DNA of 64,000 nucleotides, from positions 1 through 64,000 of the forward strand of contig JACKLX010000009.1 of assembly GCA_024235695.1 (NCBI GenBank), given 5' to 3'. Below the pieces are notes generated by a model. That model was not told the origin of the DNA. It saw nothing but the letters and a program-made list of their open reading frames with translations, and searched no databases. Shown in pieces: positions 8,845-17,947 of this stretch (position 1 is the first letter of the stretch; each line of letters begins with the position of its first letter). This DNA comes from Accumulibacter sp. (GTDB taxonomy: Bacteria > Pseudomonadota > Gammaproteobacteria > Burkholderiales > Rhodocyclaceae). The position numbers were made by a program, and so were the translations under genes.

Positions 8845-11800
8845 TTAGCATTGCGCGCGGCGACGCTGCAGAACGATGATCGCCAGCGCGATGGTCAGCA
8901 GCAGCAGGCTGCCGGGCTCGGGAACCTGGCCGCCGCCGGCCTGCACGCGCGCCTGCACGGTCAGGCGGACGTCGTTGAAGGCGGCGCTGAAGCCGCTGGC
9001 GTTATGGCCGATCGCGGAAAGCACGATGGTGTCGCTGAAGTTGCCGGCGTTGAGCGTATCCAGCGAGATCTGCAGGCCGCTTTGCGAGTCGCCGGCGGTG
9101 AGGTCGGCAAAGGAATCGAAACCGCTCTTCAGGAACTCGTTGAGCGCGAAGCTGTAAGCGCCATCGAGCAGGTCGGCCGGGCCGCTGACGTCGTTGGCGA
9201 GCTGCAGCAAGGCACTGACCATGCCGCTGCCGGCGGTCAGCGTGCCGAAGTCGAGCAGGAAGTCAAAGCCGCCACCGCTCAGCGAACCGCTCCCCGAGGT
9301 CTTGAAGAAGTTCGGGTTGGCGAAATTGTTCACCTGCGCCTGCAGCGTGAGCGCCGCATTGCCGAGCGGGAGGTCGGCCATGTCGGGGTTGTGGCTGGCG
9401 AACTGCAGCTTGTCGCCGCCGCTGCTGAAGACGCCGGCGTTGGCGGTGTCGAGGCTGACCAGCAGGCTGCTGGCGTCGGTCTGGCCGGCGGCAAGACCAC
9501 TGACGCTGCCACTGCCGGCGAATGGCCCGCTCGGCATGTTGATGAAGCTGCCCTTGAGCGTGTCGTTGACAGCGGCTACCGGCGCGCTGTTGCTCACGGA
9601 TACGTTCTTCGCGGCCACCACCTCGCCCTTGTGCACGATGCCGAAATCGACCAGCACCGTATTGACCTGCGCGACGGCCTGCTCGTACACCTTGCCGGCC
9701 AGACTGACCAGCCGGTTGCCGACCGAGACGTCGGCCGCCGCGGTGGTGCCGGCGCCGGTCGATACGAAGTCGAGCTGTGCGTTGCCGGCGAAATTGCCGG
9801 CGGTGGCGGTGTTCAGAGCGACCTGCAGGCTGCTGGCGTCGGTTCCCTGAGCCGCCAGGTTGGCGATCGTGCCGCTCCCCGAGAAACCGGCAGCGACTGG
9901 ACCGAAGCCGGCCTTGAGCCCTTCGGTGAAGGCGTCCGGGCTCTGGTTGCTGACGCTGATCGATGCCGTCGGTGCGGTGTCGCCGCGGCGCGCCACCAGA
10001 TTGACGCTGCCGGTATTGACGCTCGGGTCGGCCAGGCGATAGACATTGCCGCTGACGTTGACCGTCTGCGACGGCAGGTTGGTCGGTGCCAGGCCGCTGG
10101 TGCCGGTGCCGTCGGAGACCAGCGCAATCGTCGCGCTGCCGCTCTTGGCGCCGGCGCTGCTGGTGTCGATGCCGACCTGCAGGCTGCTGCTGTCGGTCGC
10201 CTGCGCCGCCAGCAGGTTGAATGCGCCGCTGGCGGTCACCGGTGCGCCGTTGCTGCTGATGCTGGCGTTGAGTTTCTCCGAGAAGCCGTCGTCGGCGGCA
10301 GTATTGCTGATGCTCAGCGCCTGCTCGGCGGTGGCGCCGATACGGACATTGCCGAAATTGACCGGGTTGGGCGTCGCCGGGCTGGCACTGGCCAGGCGGA
10401 AGACGCTGCCGCTGGTGGAGATGTCGCCGCTGACGCCGATCGTCTGCGAGGCCAGGCTGGTGATGCCAAGGCCGCTGCTGCCGGTGCCGTCGGAGGCGAA
10501 GTTGATCACCTGGGTGCCATTGACGTTGCCGGCGGCGGCGGTATTCAGGCCGACCAGCATGCTGCTGCTGTCGGTAGTGCCGGCGACCAATTGGCTGACG
10601 CTGCCGCTGGTGGTGATGCGCGCGTCGGAACTGGCGCCGAAGCTGGCGTTGAGTTTCTCGGAGAAACTGTCGGCAATGGCGGTGTTGCTGATGCTCAGCG
10701 CCTGCTGCACGGTGTCGCCGACGTGAACGCTGCCGAAGTTGATGGCGGTGAGGGTGTTGGCCGACGCCAGGCGGTAGACGTCGCCACTGACGTTGATCGT
10801 CTGGCTGCCGGCGGCGATCGCTGCCAGGCCGCTGGTGCCGACACCGTCGGAAACGTAGTTGAGCGTCACGCTGCCGCTCCTGCTGCCGGCGCTGCTGGTG
10901 TCGAGGCTGACACTCATGCTGCTGGCGTTGCTGCCGCCGGCCACCAGACCGTTGATGTTGCCACCGTTGTTGCTGGCGGCGCCGGTGTTGCTGCCGAAGC
11001 TGGCGTTGAGTTTCTCGGAGAAGCCGTCGGCAGCGGCGCTGTTCTGGACGCTGAGGATCTGGCTGGCGGTGTCGCCGACGTGGCGATTTCCGAAGGCGAT
11101 CGGCGTCGGCGTGGTCGCGCCTTGCGCCAGGCGATAGACGTCGCCGCTGACGTTGATCGTCTGGCTACCGACACTGGCGGGGCTGAGCCCGTTGCTGACG
11201 CCATTGACCTTGCCCGCGGTTTCGTAGGCCAGTGTCACGGTGCCGGCTTTCGCACCGGCCGAACTGGTGTCGATGTGGGCCGCCATGGTGCTGCTGTTGG
11301 CACTGCCGGCCAGCAGGCCGGTGATGTTGCCGCCACTGATCCCGGCCTGTCCGCTGCTGGCCGAGAAGCTGGCGTTGAGGTCCTCGGAGAAGCTGCCCGC
11401 AGCAGCGGCGTTGCTGACCGTGAAGAACTGCGCCAGGCTGCCACCGACGCGCTGATTGGCGAGTACCAGCGGCGACGGCGTGGCGCTGCCGACGGCCGCG
11501 TTGTAGGCTGCGGCGCCGCCGGCCAGCACGATGTTCAGCTTCTGGTCGGCGATGTTGTTGAAGTTGCTGCGCAGGTTGAGCACCTGGCCGCTGAGCGCCG
11601 CGAGAGCGCCGGCTGTCGCAGCCGTGAAGGTCACGCCGAGGTCGCCGGTATTGCTGCCCGGGCCGCCGGTGTTGTAGTTGCCGGCGCTGACGCCGACGCC
11701 GCTGAGCCGCGCATCGCTCAGGTTGGCGCCATTGACGCTGGTCTGGATGGCGCCGCGCAGCGCCGGGCCGGTGCTGCCGGTGTTGGCGATCTGGTAATTG

Positions 11801-14800
11801 AAGGTGGTCGCGCCGACGCGCACGTTGTTGATCGTCAGCGTCGCGTTCGCCGTCGCGCCGTCGCTCACGCCGGCGCCGGTGATCGCCTGCGCGGCGTTGG
11901 CACCGGCGACGATCAGGCCGGCACCGCTGACACCGGCGCGGCGGTCGAAGCTGTTGCCGCTGCCGGCGGCGACGTTGGTGTAGTCGCTATTGATCGTCAG
12001 GTTCTGCGTGCCGATGTTGAGTGTCGATCCGGCGGCGCCCATCACCAGCCTGCCCTGCGTGTTGGCGGCGTTGGCGAGGGTCATCACGCCGGTCGAATCG
12101 ACCTGCAGCGTACCCGTGCCGGCGACCGCATCCTGGATCAGCAGCGTGCCGTTCTGGGCGCGCATCGTGCCGTTGTTGGTCAGCGCGCTGGTGACGTTGA
12201 CGGTGATCGTGCCGCCACCATCGGCATTGATGGTGCCGTTGTTGGTCAGCGTCGCGGCGCCACCGGCGAAAGCCTGCTGACCGATGTGGCCGGTTTGTCC
12301 GCGTACCGTCACGCCGCTGTCAATGACCAGGTTGCCCGCCTCGACGTTGAGGCGATTGCTGGCGTTGCCGTCGGCGAAGACGATGCTGCCCGTACCGGCA
12401 ATGGTCTGGTTGCCCTGCGGCGCCAGAACACTGCCGCTGGCGATGTTGATCGTGCCGTTGAGCGTCATGCCGCCGGCGGATATGCGCTCGACGCCGGTAG
12501 CCGTCGCCAGGTCGAGGACGCCATTCAGGGTGACGCCGTTGAGGAAGTTGTTGCCGCTGTTGCTGGCCACGAACGTGCCGTTGCCGTTGCTGTTCAGCGT
12601 TCCACCGGTGACCGTGGCGCTGTTGAAGAATACCGTGCTGCCGGTGTCTGCGCGCAAGATGCCGGCGCTATTGTCGTAGCCGCCGCCCGCATTCAGCGTC
12701 AACTGGGCGCCGTTGCGGGCTTCCATGACGTTCTGGTTGATCACCTGCCCGTTGACGCCGAGCGCGATGCTGCGACCAGCGACGTCGGCCGAGATCAGGC
12801 CCTGGTTGGTCAGCGTCGCGGCGCCGCCGGCGAAAGCCTGCTGGCCGATGATGCCGTTGCCGCCGCGCACCGTGACGCCCGAGGCCAGGGTCAGGTTGCC
12901 GGCCTCGACGTTGAGCCGGTTGTTGCCGCTGGCGTCGGCAAAGACGATGGTGCCGGTGCCGGAAATCGTCTGATCGCCCTGTGGCGCCAGAACGCTGCTG
13001 TTGCCGATGTTGATCGTCGCGCCATTGAGTATCAGGCCGCTGGTGATCCGTTCGACGCCGGCGGCAGAGGCCAGGTCGAGCGTTCCCGAGAGCTTGACAC
13101 CGCTGAGGACGTTGCTGCCGCTGTTGCTGGCGCGGAACGATCCCGCGCCGGTGAGGTTCATGTCGCCGCTGATCGTCACGCCGTTCTGCGCCACGACGCT
13201 GCCCGCGCCAGCGAGGATCTGGCTGCCGGTGTTGCCGGTGACCGACGAGTTGAGGTTGAGCGTACCGCCGTTGAGCGCCGCCAGGGTGCCGTTGTTGGTC
13301 GTCAGACCGTTGACCGCAAGGGTGATCGCGCCACCGCCGACGTCGGCCTGGATGGTGCCGTTATTGGTCAGGGTTGCGGCACCGCCAGCGAAGCTCTGGT
13401 TGCCGATGCGGCCGCTTTCGCCGCGCACGGTGACGCCGCTGGCGAGGATCAGGTTGCCGGCCTCGACGTTCAGCCGGTTGTTGGCGTTGCCGTCGGCAAA
13501 GACGATGGTGCCGTTGCCGGCGATGGTCTGGTCGCCCTGCGGCGCGAGGACGCTCGCCTGGGCGATATTGACTGTCGCGCTGTTCAACGTCAGTCCGCCG
13601 ACCACCCGCTCGACGCCAGTGGCGCTCGCCAGATCGAGGGTGCCGGCGAAATCGACGCCACTGAAGACGTTGTTGCCGTTGTTGGCAGCGCGAAACGATC
13701 CCGTGCCGCTGGTGTTGACCACGCCGCTGATGGTGACGCCGTTCTGCGCCACGACGCTGCCGTTGCCGGCCAGGATCTGGCTGCCGACGTTGCCCTGGAC
13801 GTTGGAGTTGAGGTTGAGCGTGCCGCCGTTGAGCGCCGCCAGGGTGCCGTTGTTGGTCGTCAGCCCCTGCACTGCGATGGTGATCGCGCCGCCGGAGACG
13901 TCGGCCTGGATGGCGCCGTTGTTGGTCAGCGTTGCGGCACCGCCGGCGAAAGCCTGCTGACCGATGTGGCCGGTTTGTCCGCGCACCGTGATACCGCTGT
14001 CCAGGATCAGGTTGCCGGCCTCGACGTTCAGCCGGTTGTTGGCGTTGCCGTCGGCAAAGACGATCGTGCCGCTGCCGCCAATGGTCTGGTTACCCTGCGG
14101 CGCAACGATGCTGGCGTTGCCGATGTTGATCGTGCCGTTGAGGGTCATGCCGCCGGCCGAGATGCGCTCGACGCCGGTAGCCGTGGCCATGTCGAGAACG
14201 CCGTTCAGGGTGCTGCCGTTGAGGAAGTTGTTGGCGTTGTTGGCGGCGACGAACTTGCCGCTGCCATTGCTGTTCAGTACGCCGCCGCTGACCGCCGTGC
14301 CGTTGAACAGAACGGTGCTGCCGACGTCGGCGAGCAGGGTGCCGGCGGAATTGTCGTAGCCGCCGCCGGCATTCAGCGTCAGCTGACCGCCGTTCTGCGC
14401 GCGCATCGTCCCCTGGTTGGTGACCAGCCCGTTGACCGCCATGGTGATCGTTCCGCCGCTCACGTCGGCCGAGATGACGCCCATGTTGGTCAGTGTCGCC
14501 GCACCGCCGGCAAAGCTCTGGTTGCCCACCCGGCCCGTTTCGCCGCGCAGGGTGATGCCGCTGCCGAGGACCAGGTTGCCGGCCTCGACGTTCAGCCGGT
14601 TGCTGGCGTTGCCATCGCTGAAGACGATGCTGCCGGCGCCGCCAATGGTCTGGTCACCCTGTGGCGCCAGGATGCTGGCGCTACCGATCCTGGCCGTGCC
14701 GTTCAGCGTCATCCCGTTGGCGACGCGTTCGACGCTGGTGTTGCTGGCCAGATCGAGCGTGCCGTTGAGTGTGACATTGCTGAGGAAGTTGTTGCTGTTA

Positions 14801-15306
14801 TTGAACGCCACCAGCGCGCCGCTGCTGGCGGTAGCGATCGTGCCGCCAGTGATCGAACTGCCGAACTGATTGACTACGCTGCCGTCGGCGATGTTGATCG
14901 TGCCGCCGGTGTTGTTGATGTTGTGGCCGGCGGACACGCCGATATTGGCCGTCGAGGCACCGCCGACGTTGATGACGCCGCTGTTGGTGGTGCTGCCTCC
15001 GCCGACCAGGTTGAGGCCGAAGGCGTCGATGGTGATCTGGCCAGTGTTGTTGAGCGTCAGGATGGACTGCCCGGTGTTGATCGTAACCACGCCACTGGCA
15101 CCGATATTGGCGGTGTCGTTGCTGCCGGGGGTGGCCGCCGGATTGCCATTGCCCAGGGCGCAGCTCGTCCAGTCGGACGGCGTTGCCCAGTTGCCGGTCG
15201 TGACATTCCACGTGCAATTCGCGGCGAGAGCCTGGTGTGCCGGGAAGGCGAGCAGGATGGCGAGCAGGCTTGGCTTGAGTGCCAAGGTCGGACGGCGGGC
15301 GGGCAT
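8845..15306 (-). CDS. giant repeat-containing secreted protein with PEP-CTERM sorting signal
   Basis: 2153-residue predicted surface protein. A signal peptide (about residues 1-29, ending in HQALA) opens the protein. The N-terminal half holds five similar blocks of about 187 residues, each with the motifs GVER, APQG(D/N)QTI, NRLNVEAGNL and AGGAATLTN, of the autotransporter-like beta-helix type. The second half has several repeats of about 120 residues with FGNVRIGATAEQALSISN-like cores, resembling 'choice-of-anchor' Ig-like domains. The C-terminus is VPEPGSLLLLTIALAI followed by an Arg-rich tail: a textbook PEP-CTERM signal recognised by exosortase. ATG 15306 follows AGGAGA; an upstream in-frame start would precede the signal peptide with charged sequence. 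An equally long open frame exists antisense but is a composition artefact. Confidence 0.92.
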   Translation of the reverse strand: MPARRPTLALKPSLLAILLAFPAHQALAANCTWNVTTGNWATPSDWTSCALGNGNPAATPGSNDTANIGASGVVTINTGQSILTLNNTGQITIDAFGLNLVGGGSTTNSGVINVGGASTANIGVSAGHNINNTGGTINIADGSVVNQFGSSITGGTIATASSGALVAFNNSNNFLSNVTLNGTLDLASNTSVERVANGMTLNGTARIGSASILAPQGDQTIGGAGSIVFSDGNASNRLNVEAGNLVLGSGITLRGETGRVGNQSFAGGAATLTNMGVISADVSGGTITMAVNGLVTNQGTMRAQNGGQLTLNAGGGYDNSAGTLLADVGSTVLFNGTAVSGGVLNSNGSGKFVAANNANNFLNGSTLNGVLDMATATGVERISAGGMTLNGTINIGNASIVAPQGNQTIGGSGTIVFADGNANNRLNVEAGNLILDSGITVRGQTGHIGQQAFAGGAATLTNNGAIQADVSGGAITIAVQGLTTNNGTLAALNGGTLNLNSNVQGNVGSQILAGNGSVVAQNGVTISGVVNTSGTGSFRAANNGNNVFSGVDFAGTLDLASATGVERVVGGLTLNSATVNIAQASVLAPQGDQTIAGNGTIVFADGNANNRLNVEAGNLILASGVTVRGESGRIGNQSFAGGAATLTNNGTIQADVGGGAITLAVNGLTTNNGTLAALNGGTLNLNSSVTGNTGSQILAGAGSVVAQNGVTISGDMNLTGAGSFRASNSGSNVLSGVKLSGTLDLASAAGVERITSGLILNGATINIGNSSVLAPQGDQTISGTGTIVFADASGNNRLNVEAGNLTLASGVTVRGGNGIIGQQAFAGGAATLTNQGLISADVAGRSIALGVNGQVINQNVMEARNGAQLTLNAGGGYDNSAGILRADTGSTVFFNSATVTGGTLNSNGNGTFVASNSGNNFLNGVTLNGVLDLATATGVERISAGGMTLNGTINIASGSVLAPQGNQTIAGTGSIVFADGNASNRLNVEAGNLVIDSGVTVRGQTGHIGQQAFAGGAATLTNNGTINADGGGTITVNVTSALTNNGTMRAQNGTLLIQDAVAGTGTLQVDSTGVMTLANAANTQGRLVMGAAGSTLNIGTQNLTINSDYTNVAAGSGNSFDRRAGVSGAGLIVAGANAAQAITGAGVSDGATANATLTINNVRVGATTFNYQIANTGSTGPALRGAIQTSVNGANLSDARLSGVGVSAGNYNTGGPGSNTGDLGVTFTAATAGALAALSGQVLNLRSNFNNIADQKLNIVLAGGAAAYNAAVGSATPSPLVLANQRVGGSLAQFFTVSNAAAAGSFSEDLNASFSASSGQAGISGGNITGLLAGSANSSTMAAHIDTSSAGAKAGTVTLAYETAGKVNGVSNGLSPASVGSQTINVSGDVYRLAQGATTPTPIAFGNRHVGDTASQILSVQNSAAADGFSEKLNASFGSNTGAASNNGGNINGLVAGGSNASSMSVSLDTSSAGSRSGSVTLNYVSDGVGTSGLAAIAAGSQTINVSGDVYRLASANTLTAINFGSVHVGDTVQQALSISNTAIADSFSEKLNASFGASSDARITTSGSVSQLVAGTTDSSSMLVGLNTAAAGNVNGTQVINFASDGTGSSGLGITSLASQTIGVSGDISTSGSVFRLASASPATPNPVNFGNVRIGATAEQALSISNTAADDGFSEKLNASISSNGAPVTASGAFNLLAAQATDSSSLQVGIDTSSAGAKSGSATIALVSDGTGTSGLAPTNLPSQTVNVSGNVYRLADPSVNTGSVNLVARRGDTAPTASISVSNQSPDAFTEGLKAGFGPVAAGFSGSGTIANLAAQGTDASSLQVALNTATAGNFAGNAQLDFVSTGAGTTAAADVSVGNRLVSLAGKVYEQAVAQVNTVLVDFGIVHKGEVVAAKNVSVSNSAPVAAVNDTLKGSFINMPSGPFAGSGSVSGLAAGQTDASSLLVSLDTANAGVFSSGGDKLQFASHNPDMADLPLGNAALTLQAQVNNFANPNFFKTSGSGSLSGGGFDFLLDFGTLTAGSGMVSALLQLANDVSGPADLLDGAYSFALNEFLKSGFDSFADLTAGDSQSGLQISLDTLNAGNFSDTIVLSAIGHNASGFSAAFNDVRLTVQARVQAGGGQVPEPGSLLLLTIALAIIVLQRRRAQC
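9500..11500. repeat. degenerate tandem repeats (choice-of-anchor-like blocks), about 357-381 bp period
   Basis: The marker GTTGAG-TTTCTC recurs near 10267, 10648, 11005 and 11374 (spacings 381, 357 and 369 bases), with more diverged copies toward 9500. All are in frame in the giant gene and encode the ...FSEKLNASFG... module. Confidence 0.75.
12180..14800. repeat. five tandem direct repeats of about 561 bp inside the PEP-CTERM gene
   Basis: The block starting GTTGGTCAG recurs near 12241, 12805, 13363, 13921 and 14485, a spacing alternating 564 and 558 bases (188 or 186 codons). Copies 1 and 4 are almost identical over at least 60 bases. Period in multiples of three keeps the frame open on copy-number change. 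Confidence 0.85.
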
Positions 15307-15600
15307 GGGATGTCTCCTCTGATGACGGACGGAACGCCGACAACGCTTGGCGTCGGGCGGCAACATGAAGCAGGCTGATGTCACTGCCGAAGCAAGTCTT
15401 GTGCCGGTCCGCAAGCGTGCCTTTCCGCGCGGTGGCTTGCGTCGTTTTATCAGGAGCTTGCCGAAATGGCCGGGCGGCGCGTCGGACACCGGTCGACCAG
15501 CGGCGTCACCGCGCTGCGGCAGACTGTAAAGCGCCGGTATGATGCACTTGCATCATCGCTGACAGTAGCGGTCATTGGCGGACGATCTTTTTCGTGCAGA
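15307..15600. promoter_or_regulatory. divergent promoter region between PEP-CTERM gene and LuxR-type regulator
   Basis: 294 bases without a gene separate two divergently transcribed genes. The clearest element is the perfect 18-bp dyad at 15539-15556 listed separately; a TATGAT sequence at 15538-15543 overlaps it and could be a -10 box for the regulator. I see no well-spaced -35 box. Confidence 0.55.
15539..15556. promoter_or_regulatory. 18-bp perfect dyad, candidate operator of the LuxR-type regulator
   Basis: ATGATGCA-CT-TGCATCAT is a perfect inverted repeat (8-bp arms, 2-base centre), 45 bases upstream of the regulator start and overlapping a TATGAT box. Size and symmetry fit a dimeric helix-turn-helix regulator. 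Binding by the adjacent regulator is inference. Confidence 0.5.
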
Positions 15601-16575
15601 ATGCGCGGCATGTTGACCGTTGACGCCAGTGCGCTGAATGCCGTGATCCTGCGCTTGTACCGCGAGGGTCGCGAGGTGCCGCTGGGCAGCTTTCAGGCCT
15701 GGGCGCTGGAACAGACGCAGTCCCTGGTCGCGTTCGACTCGGCCTGGTGGGGAAACGCCGCGGCCGAACCGCCAGCGCTGCACGAGGTGTTCCTGCACAA
15801 CTGCGACGACAGCATCCTGGACGAGTACCCGCCGCATCTCGAAGACGATTTCTTTCGTGCGGCTCTGGTCGCCTCGCCCGGCAGGACGGTGAACATGAGT
15901 GACCTGACGACGCGGGCGAATTACCTGCGGACGGTGCTCTATCGGCAGCTGGGGCGACGCTACAAGATCGCGTGGTCGCTGGGTACCTTGCTGATCGAAC
16001 CGACTTCGTCGCTCTACGAGTTCCTGACGCTGTGGCGCCACGATGGCCAACGTCCGTTCTCCGAAAGCGAGCGGCAGAGCAAGGAATTGCTGATGCCGCA
16101 TCTCGTCGAAGCGCATCGCGTGGCGCGCTTGCGCCATTTCCTCAAGACCCCGGCCGTGGTCAACCGCGAGTGGGCGGTGGTCGATGCGCACGGCTTCCTG
16201 CGTGAGGCGTCGCCGGCGTTCATCGCCCGCGTCAGTGGTCTGTGGCCGGCGTGGAGCGGCAGCGCCCTGCCCGAGCCGCTGGCTTCTTCGGTGCGCGCGG
16301 GATGCGCCTACGTCTCGCCGGAACTGCGTCTCGAGGTCACGCCCTGCGGTCAGTGGCGCTACCTCAGTGCGCGCCCGGATGGCGCAATGGCCCAGTTGTC
16401 GATCCGTGAAGGCGAGATTGCCAGCCGCTACGCGAGCGGCGAAACCTATTCGGCAATCGCCCGCAGCCTGTCGCTTGCTCCGGCGACGGTGCGCAATCAC
16501 CTTGCCCACTGTTTTCGCAAGCTCGGGGTGAACAACAAGGCCGAACTGGTACGCCGGCTGGATGAGAGGACATGA
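15601..16575 (+). CDS. LuxR-type helix-turn-helix transcriptional regulator
   Basis: 324-residue protein with a C-terminal LuxR/GerE DNA-binding domain (about residues 258-320; LSIREGEIASRYASGETYSAIA...APATVRNHLAHCFRKLGV). The N-terminal 250 residues match no receiver or autoinducer domain I recognise; they may be a PAS/GAF-like sensor. It is divergent from the giant PEP-CTERM gene, so it is a candidate regulator of it. ATG at 15601 or 15610 are both plausible; neither has a strong ribosome site, and a longer open frame to 15466 would add unrelated basic sequence. Confidence 0.85.
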   Translation: MRGMLTVDASALNAVILRLYREGREVPLGSFQAWALEQTQSLVAFDSAWWGNAAAEPPALHEVFLHNCDDSILDEYPPHLEDDFFRAALVASPGRTVNMSDLTTRANYLRTVLYRQLGRRYKIAWSLGTLLIEPTSSLYEFLTLWRHDGQRPFSESERQSKELLMPHLVEAHRVARLRHFLKTPAVVNREWAVVDAHGFLREASPAFIARVSGLWPAWSGSALPEPLASSVRAGCAYVSPELRLEVTPCGQWRYLSARPDGAMAQLSIREGEIASRYASGETYSAIARSLSLAPATVRNHLAHCFRKLGVNNKAELVRRLDERT

Positions 16576-16647
16576 CGCGCCGCCGGCCGGCCTGATGCAG
16601 CGGATGATGCCGCGGCGCGCCGCGCCGCTCGCCGGCGGGCGTCCGCG

Positions 16648-17880
16648 CTAGCGCTTTTTCTTCTTGCCGGCTTCCTGTTTCTTCGGCTGCTCGCCGTTGC
16701 CCTTTTTCTCTTCTGCTTCCTTCGCCGGCGGATAGCCGCTGAGTTCCATGAAGCCGACGCCGCCGTGCGATCCGCCGATCTTGACGGCGCCTTCCCAGTA
16801 CACGTTGAGCGTCGTCGTTCGCGCGTCGAACTCGCTGGCGCGGATCACTGCATCGACCTGCAACTGCAGGCCCTTCGCTGGCACCGCGATCGTCCAGCGG
16901 GTGGGATAGACGACTTTCGACGCCGGGCTCTGCCAGTTGCCGGCAGGGCTGGCGGTGAAGTCCGCGGCGCCAAGCGCGGTCACCACGCCACCCCTGGCGT
17001 AGCTTCCCATGCGCAGCACCGGCCCGCCCTGTCGGTCGAAGAGCTCGAACAGCATGAGGTCGGCGCCGTCGGTCAACTGCAGCGCAAACCAGTTCCAGCG
17101 CAGGTCGGCCGCTTCGAAGTCGCCCCATTGATGATCGAACCAGACGTCGCCGCGGACCGCCTGCGGCTTGCCGTCGATGGTCAGCGTGCCGCTTGCGGTC
17201 ATGCGTGGCCGCGAGGTGTAGTAGCTCATGCCGGCAGCGCCGAAATCGAGCAGCCCGGCGACCGGCGTTGCCGGTGCCTGATGCAGCACCGGCGGCAGGG
17301 CATCGCTCATCTGCAGGTCGAGCGAGAAGTCCTTGCCGGCCATCTTGGCCGCGTGCTTCGCGCCGTTGCCCTCGATCTGCCACTTGCCGAAACTGAACTT
17401 GAAGCCGTCGCGCCGTCCGTCCGAGGGATTGCCGGCGGTGCGCGCCTGCTCGGTGTACAGTTCCTCGGTCTGATGGTCGAGCAGCGAGCCGTGGAAGACG
17501 GTGTGGGTGAGCGTTCCGCGACGCAGGAAGGTGGCCAGATGAAACGAATAGTGCTCACCCGATTCGGTTTGCAGATGACCGCTGTAGTACCACCACTCGG
17601 TGAGCTGGTTGTGTACCGCATCGTCGGCCGGCAGCCTGACCGCCGGCATGCTTTCGGGATCCGTGCTGGCGCTTGCCGCGGCCGCGGCGGCTGCCGCCGT
17701 GACGCCGGCCGTGGGCGGCGACGGCATGCGCGTCGAGCGAAAGAACAACACCCAGCCGACGGCCAGCAGGATCAGCAACCAGCCGCTGATCACCAGCCAT
17801 CGATAGCGCCGGAACCAGCGCGCCGAACCCGCATGCGGTCGGCCACGACTGTGGCGCCGCGTGCCACCGAGACTGCTCAT
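16648..17880 (-). CDS. lipocalin-like / AttH-CrtC family membrane-anchored protein
   Basis: 410 residues: an N-terminal membrane anchor (about 28-45, WLVISGWLLILLAVGWVLFF), an Ala-rich linker, then a domain of about 290 residues. The domain has the AttH/CrtC-type motifs TEWWYYSGHL, YYTSRPRMTASGTL and WFDHQWGDF, and ends in a Lys-rich tail. CrtC members hydrate carotenoids, but most AttH-like proteins are uncharacterised, so no reaction is assigned. ATG 17880 is preceded by GGAGG; an in-frame ATG at 17958 overlaps the upstream hydrolase. It is the last gene of the ACP/hydrolase operon, suggesting a role in the same exosortase/EPS-associated pathway. Confidence 0.82.
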   Translation of the reverse strand: MSSLGGTRRHSRGRPHAGSARWFRRYRWLVISGWLLILLAVGWVLFFRSTRMPSPPTAGVTAAAAAAAASASTDPESMPAVRLPADDAVHNQLTEWWYYSGHLQTESGEHYSFHLATFLRRGTLTHTVFHGSLLDHQTEELYTEQARTAGNPSDGRRDGFKFSFGKWQIEGNGAKHAAKMAGKDFSLDLQMSDALPPVLHQAPATPVAGLLDFGAAGMSYYTSRPRMTASGTLTIDGKPQAVRGDVWFDHQWGDFEAADLRWNWFALQLTDGADLMLFELFDRQGGPVLRMGSYARGGVVTALGAADFTASPAGNWQSPASKVVYPTRWTIAVPAKGLQLQVDAVIRASEFDARTTTLNVYWEGAVKIGGSHGGVGFMELSGYPPAKEAEEKKGNGEQPKKQEAGKKKKR

Positions 17881-17947
17881 TGCGCGCTTTCCTCCGGAAA
17901 AATTCGTCGCGTGTCGTTCATTTCGCGTTTGCCGCCGGCCTGAGATC

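Noticed and set aside
8599-15378. A very long plus-strand open frame (about 2260 codons) antisense to the PEP-CTERM gene
   Set aside because: It is the complement of a GC-rich repeat gene in which stops are rare. The minus-strand product has a signal peptide, repeat domains, a ribosome site and a PEP-CTERM tail; the plus-strand product is low-complexity Ala/Val/Gly/Asp/Arg-rich with no recognisable domain.
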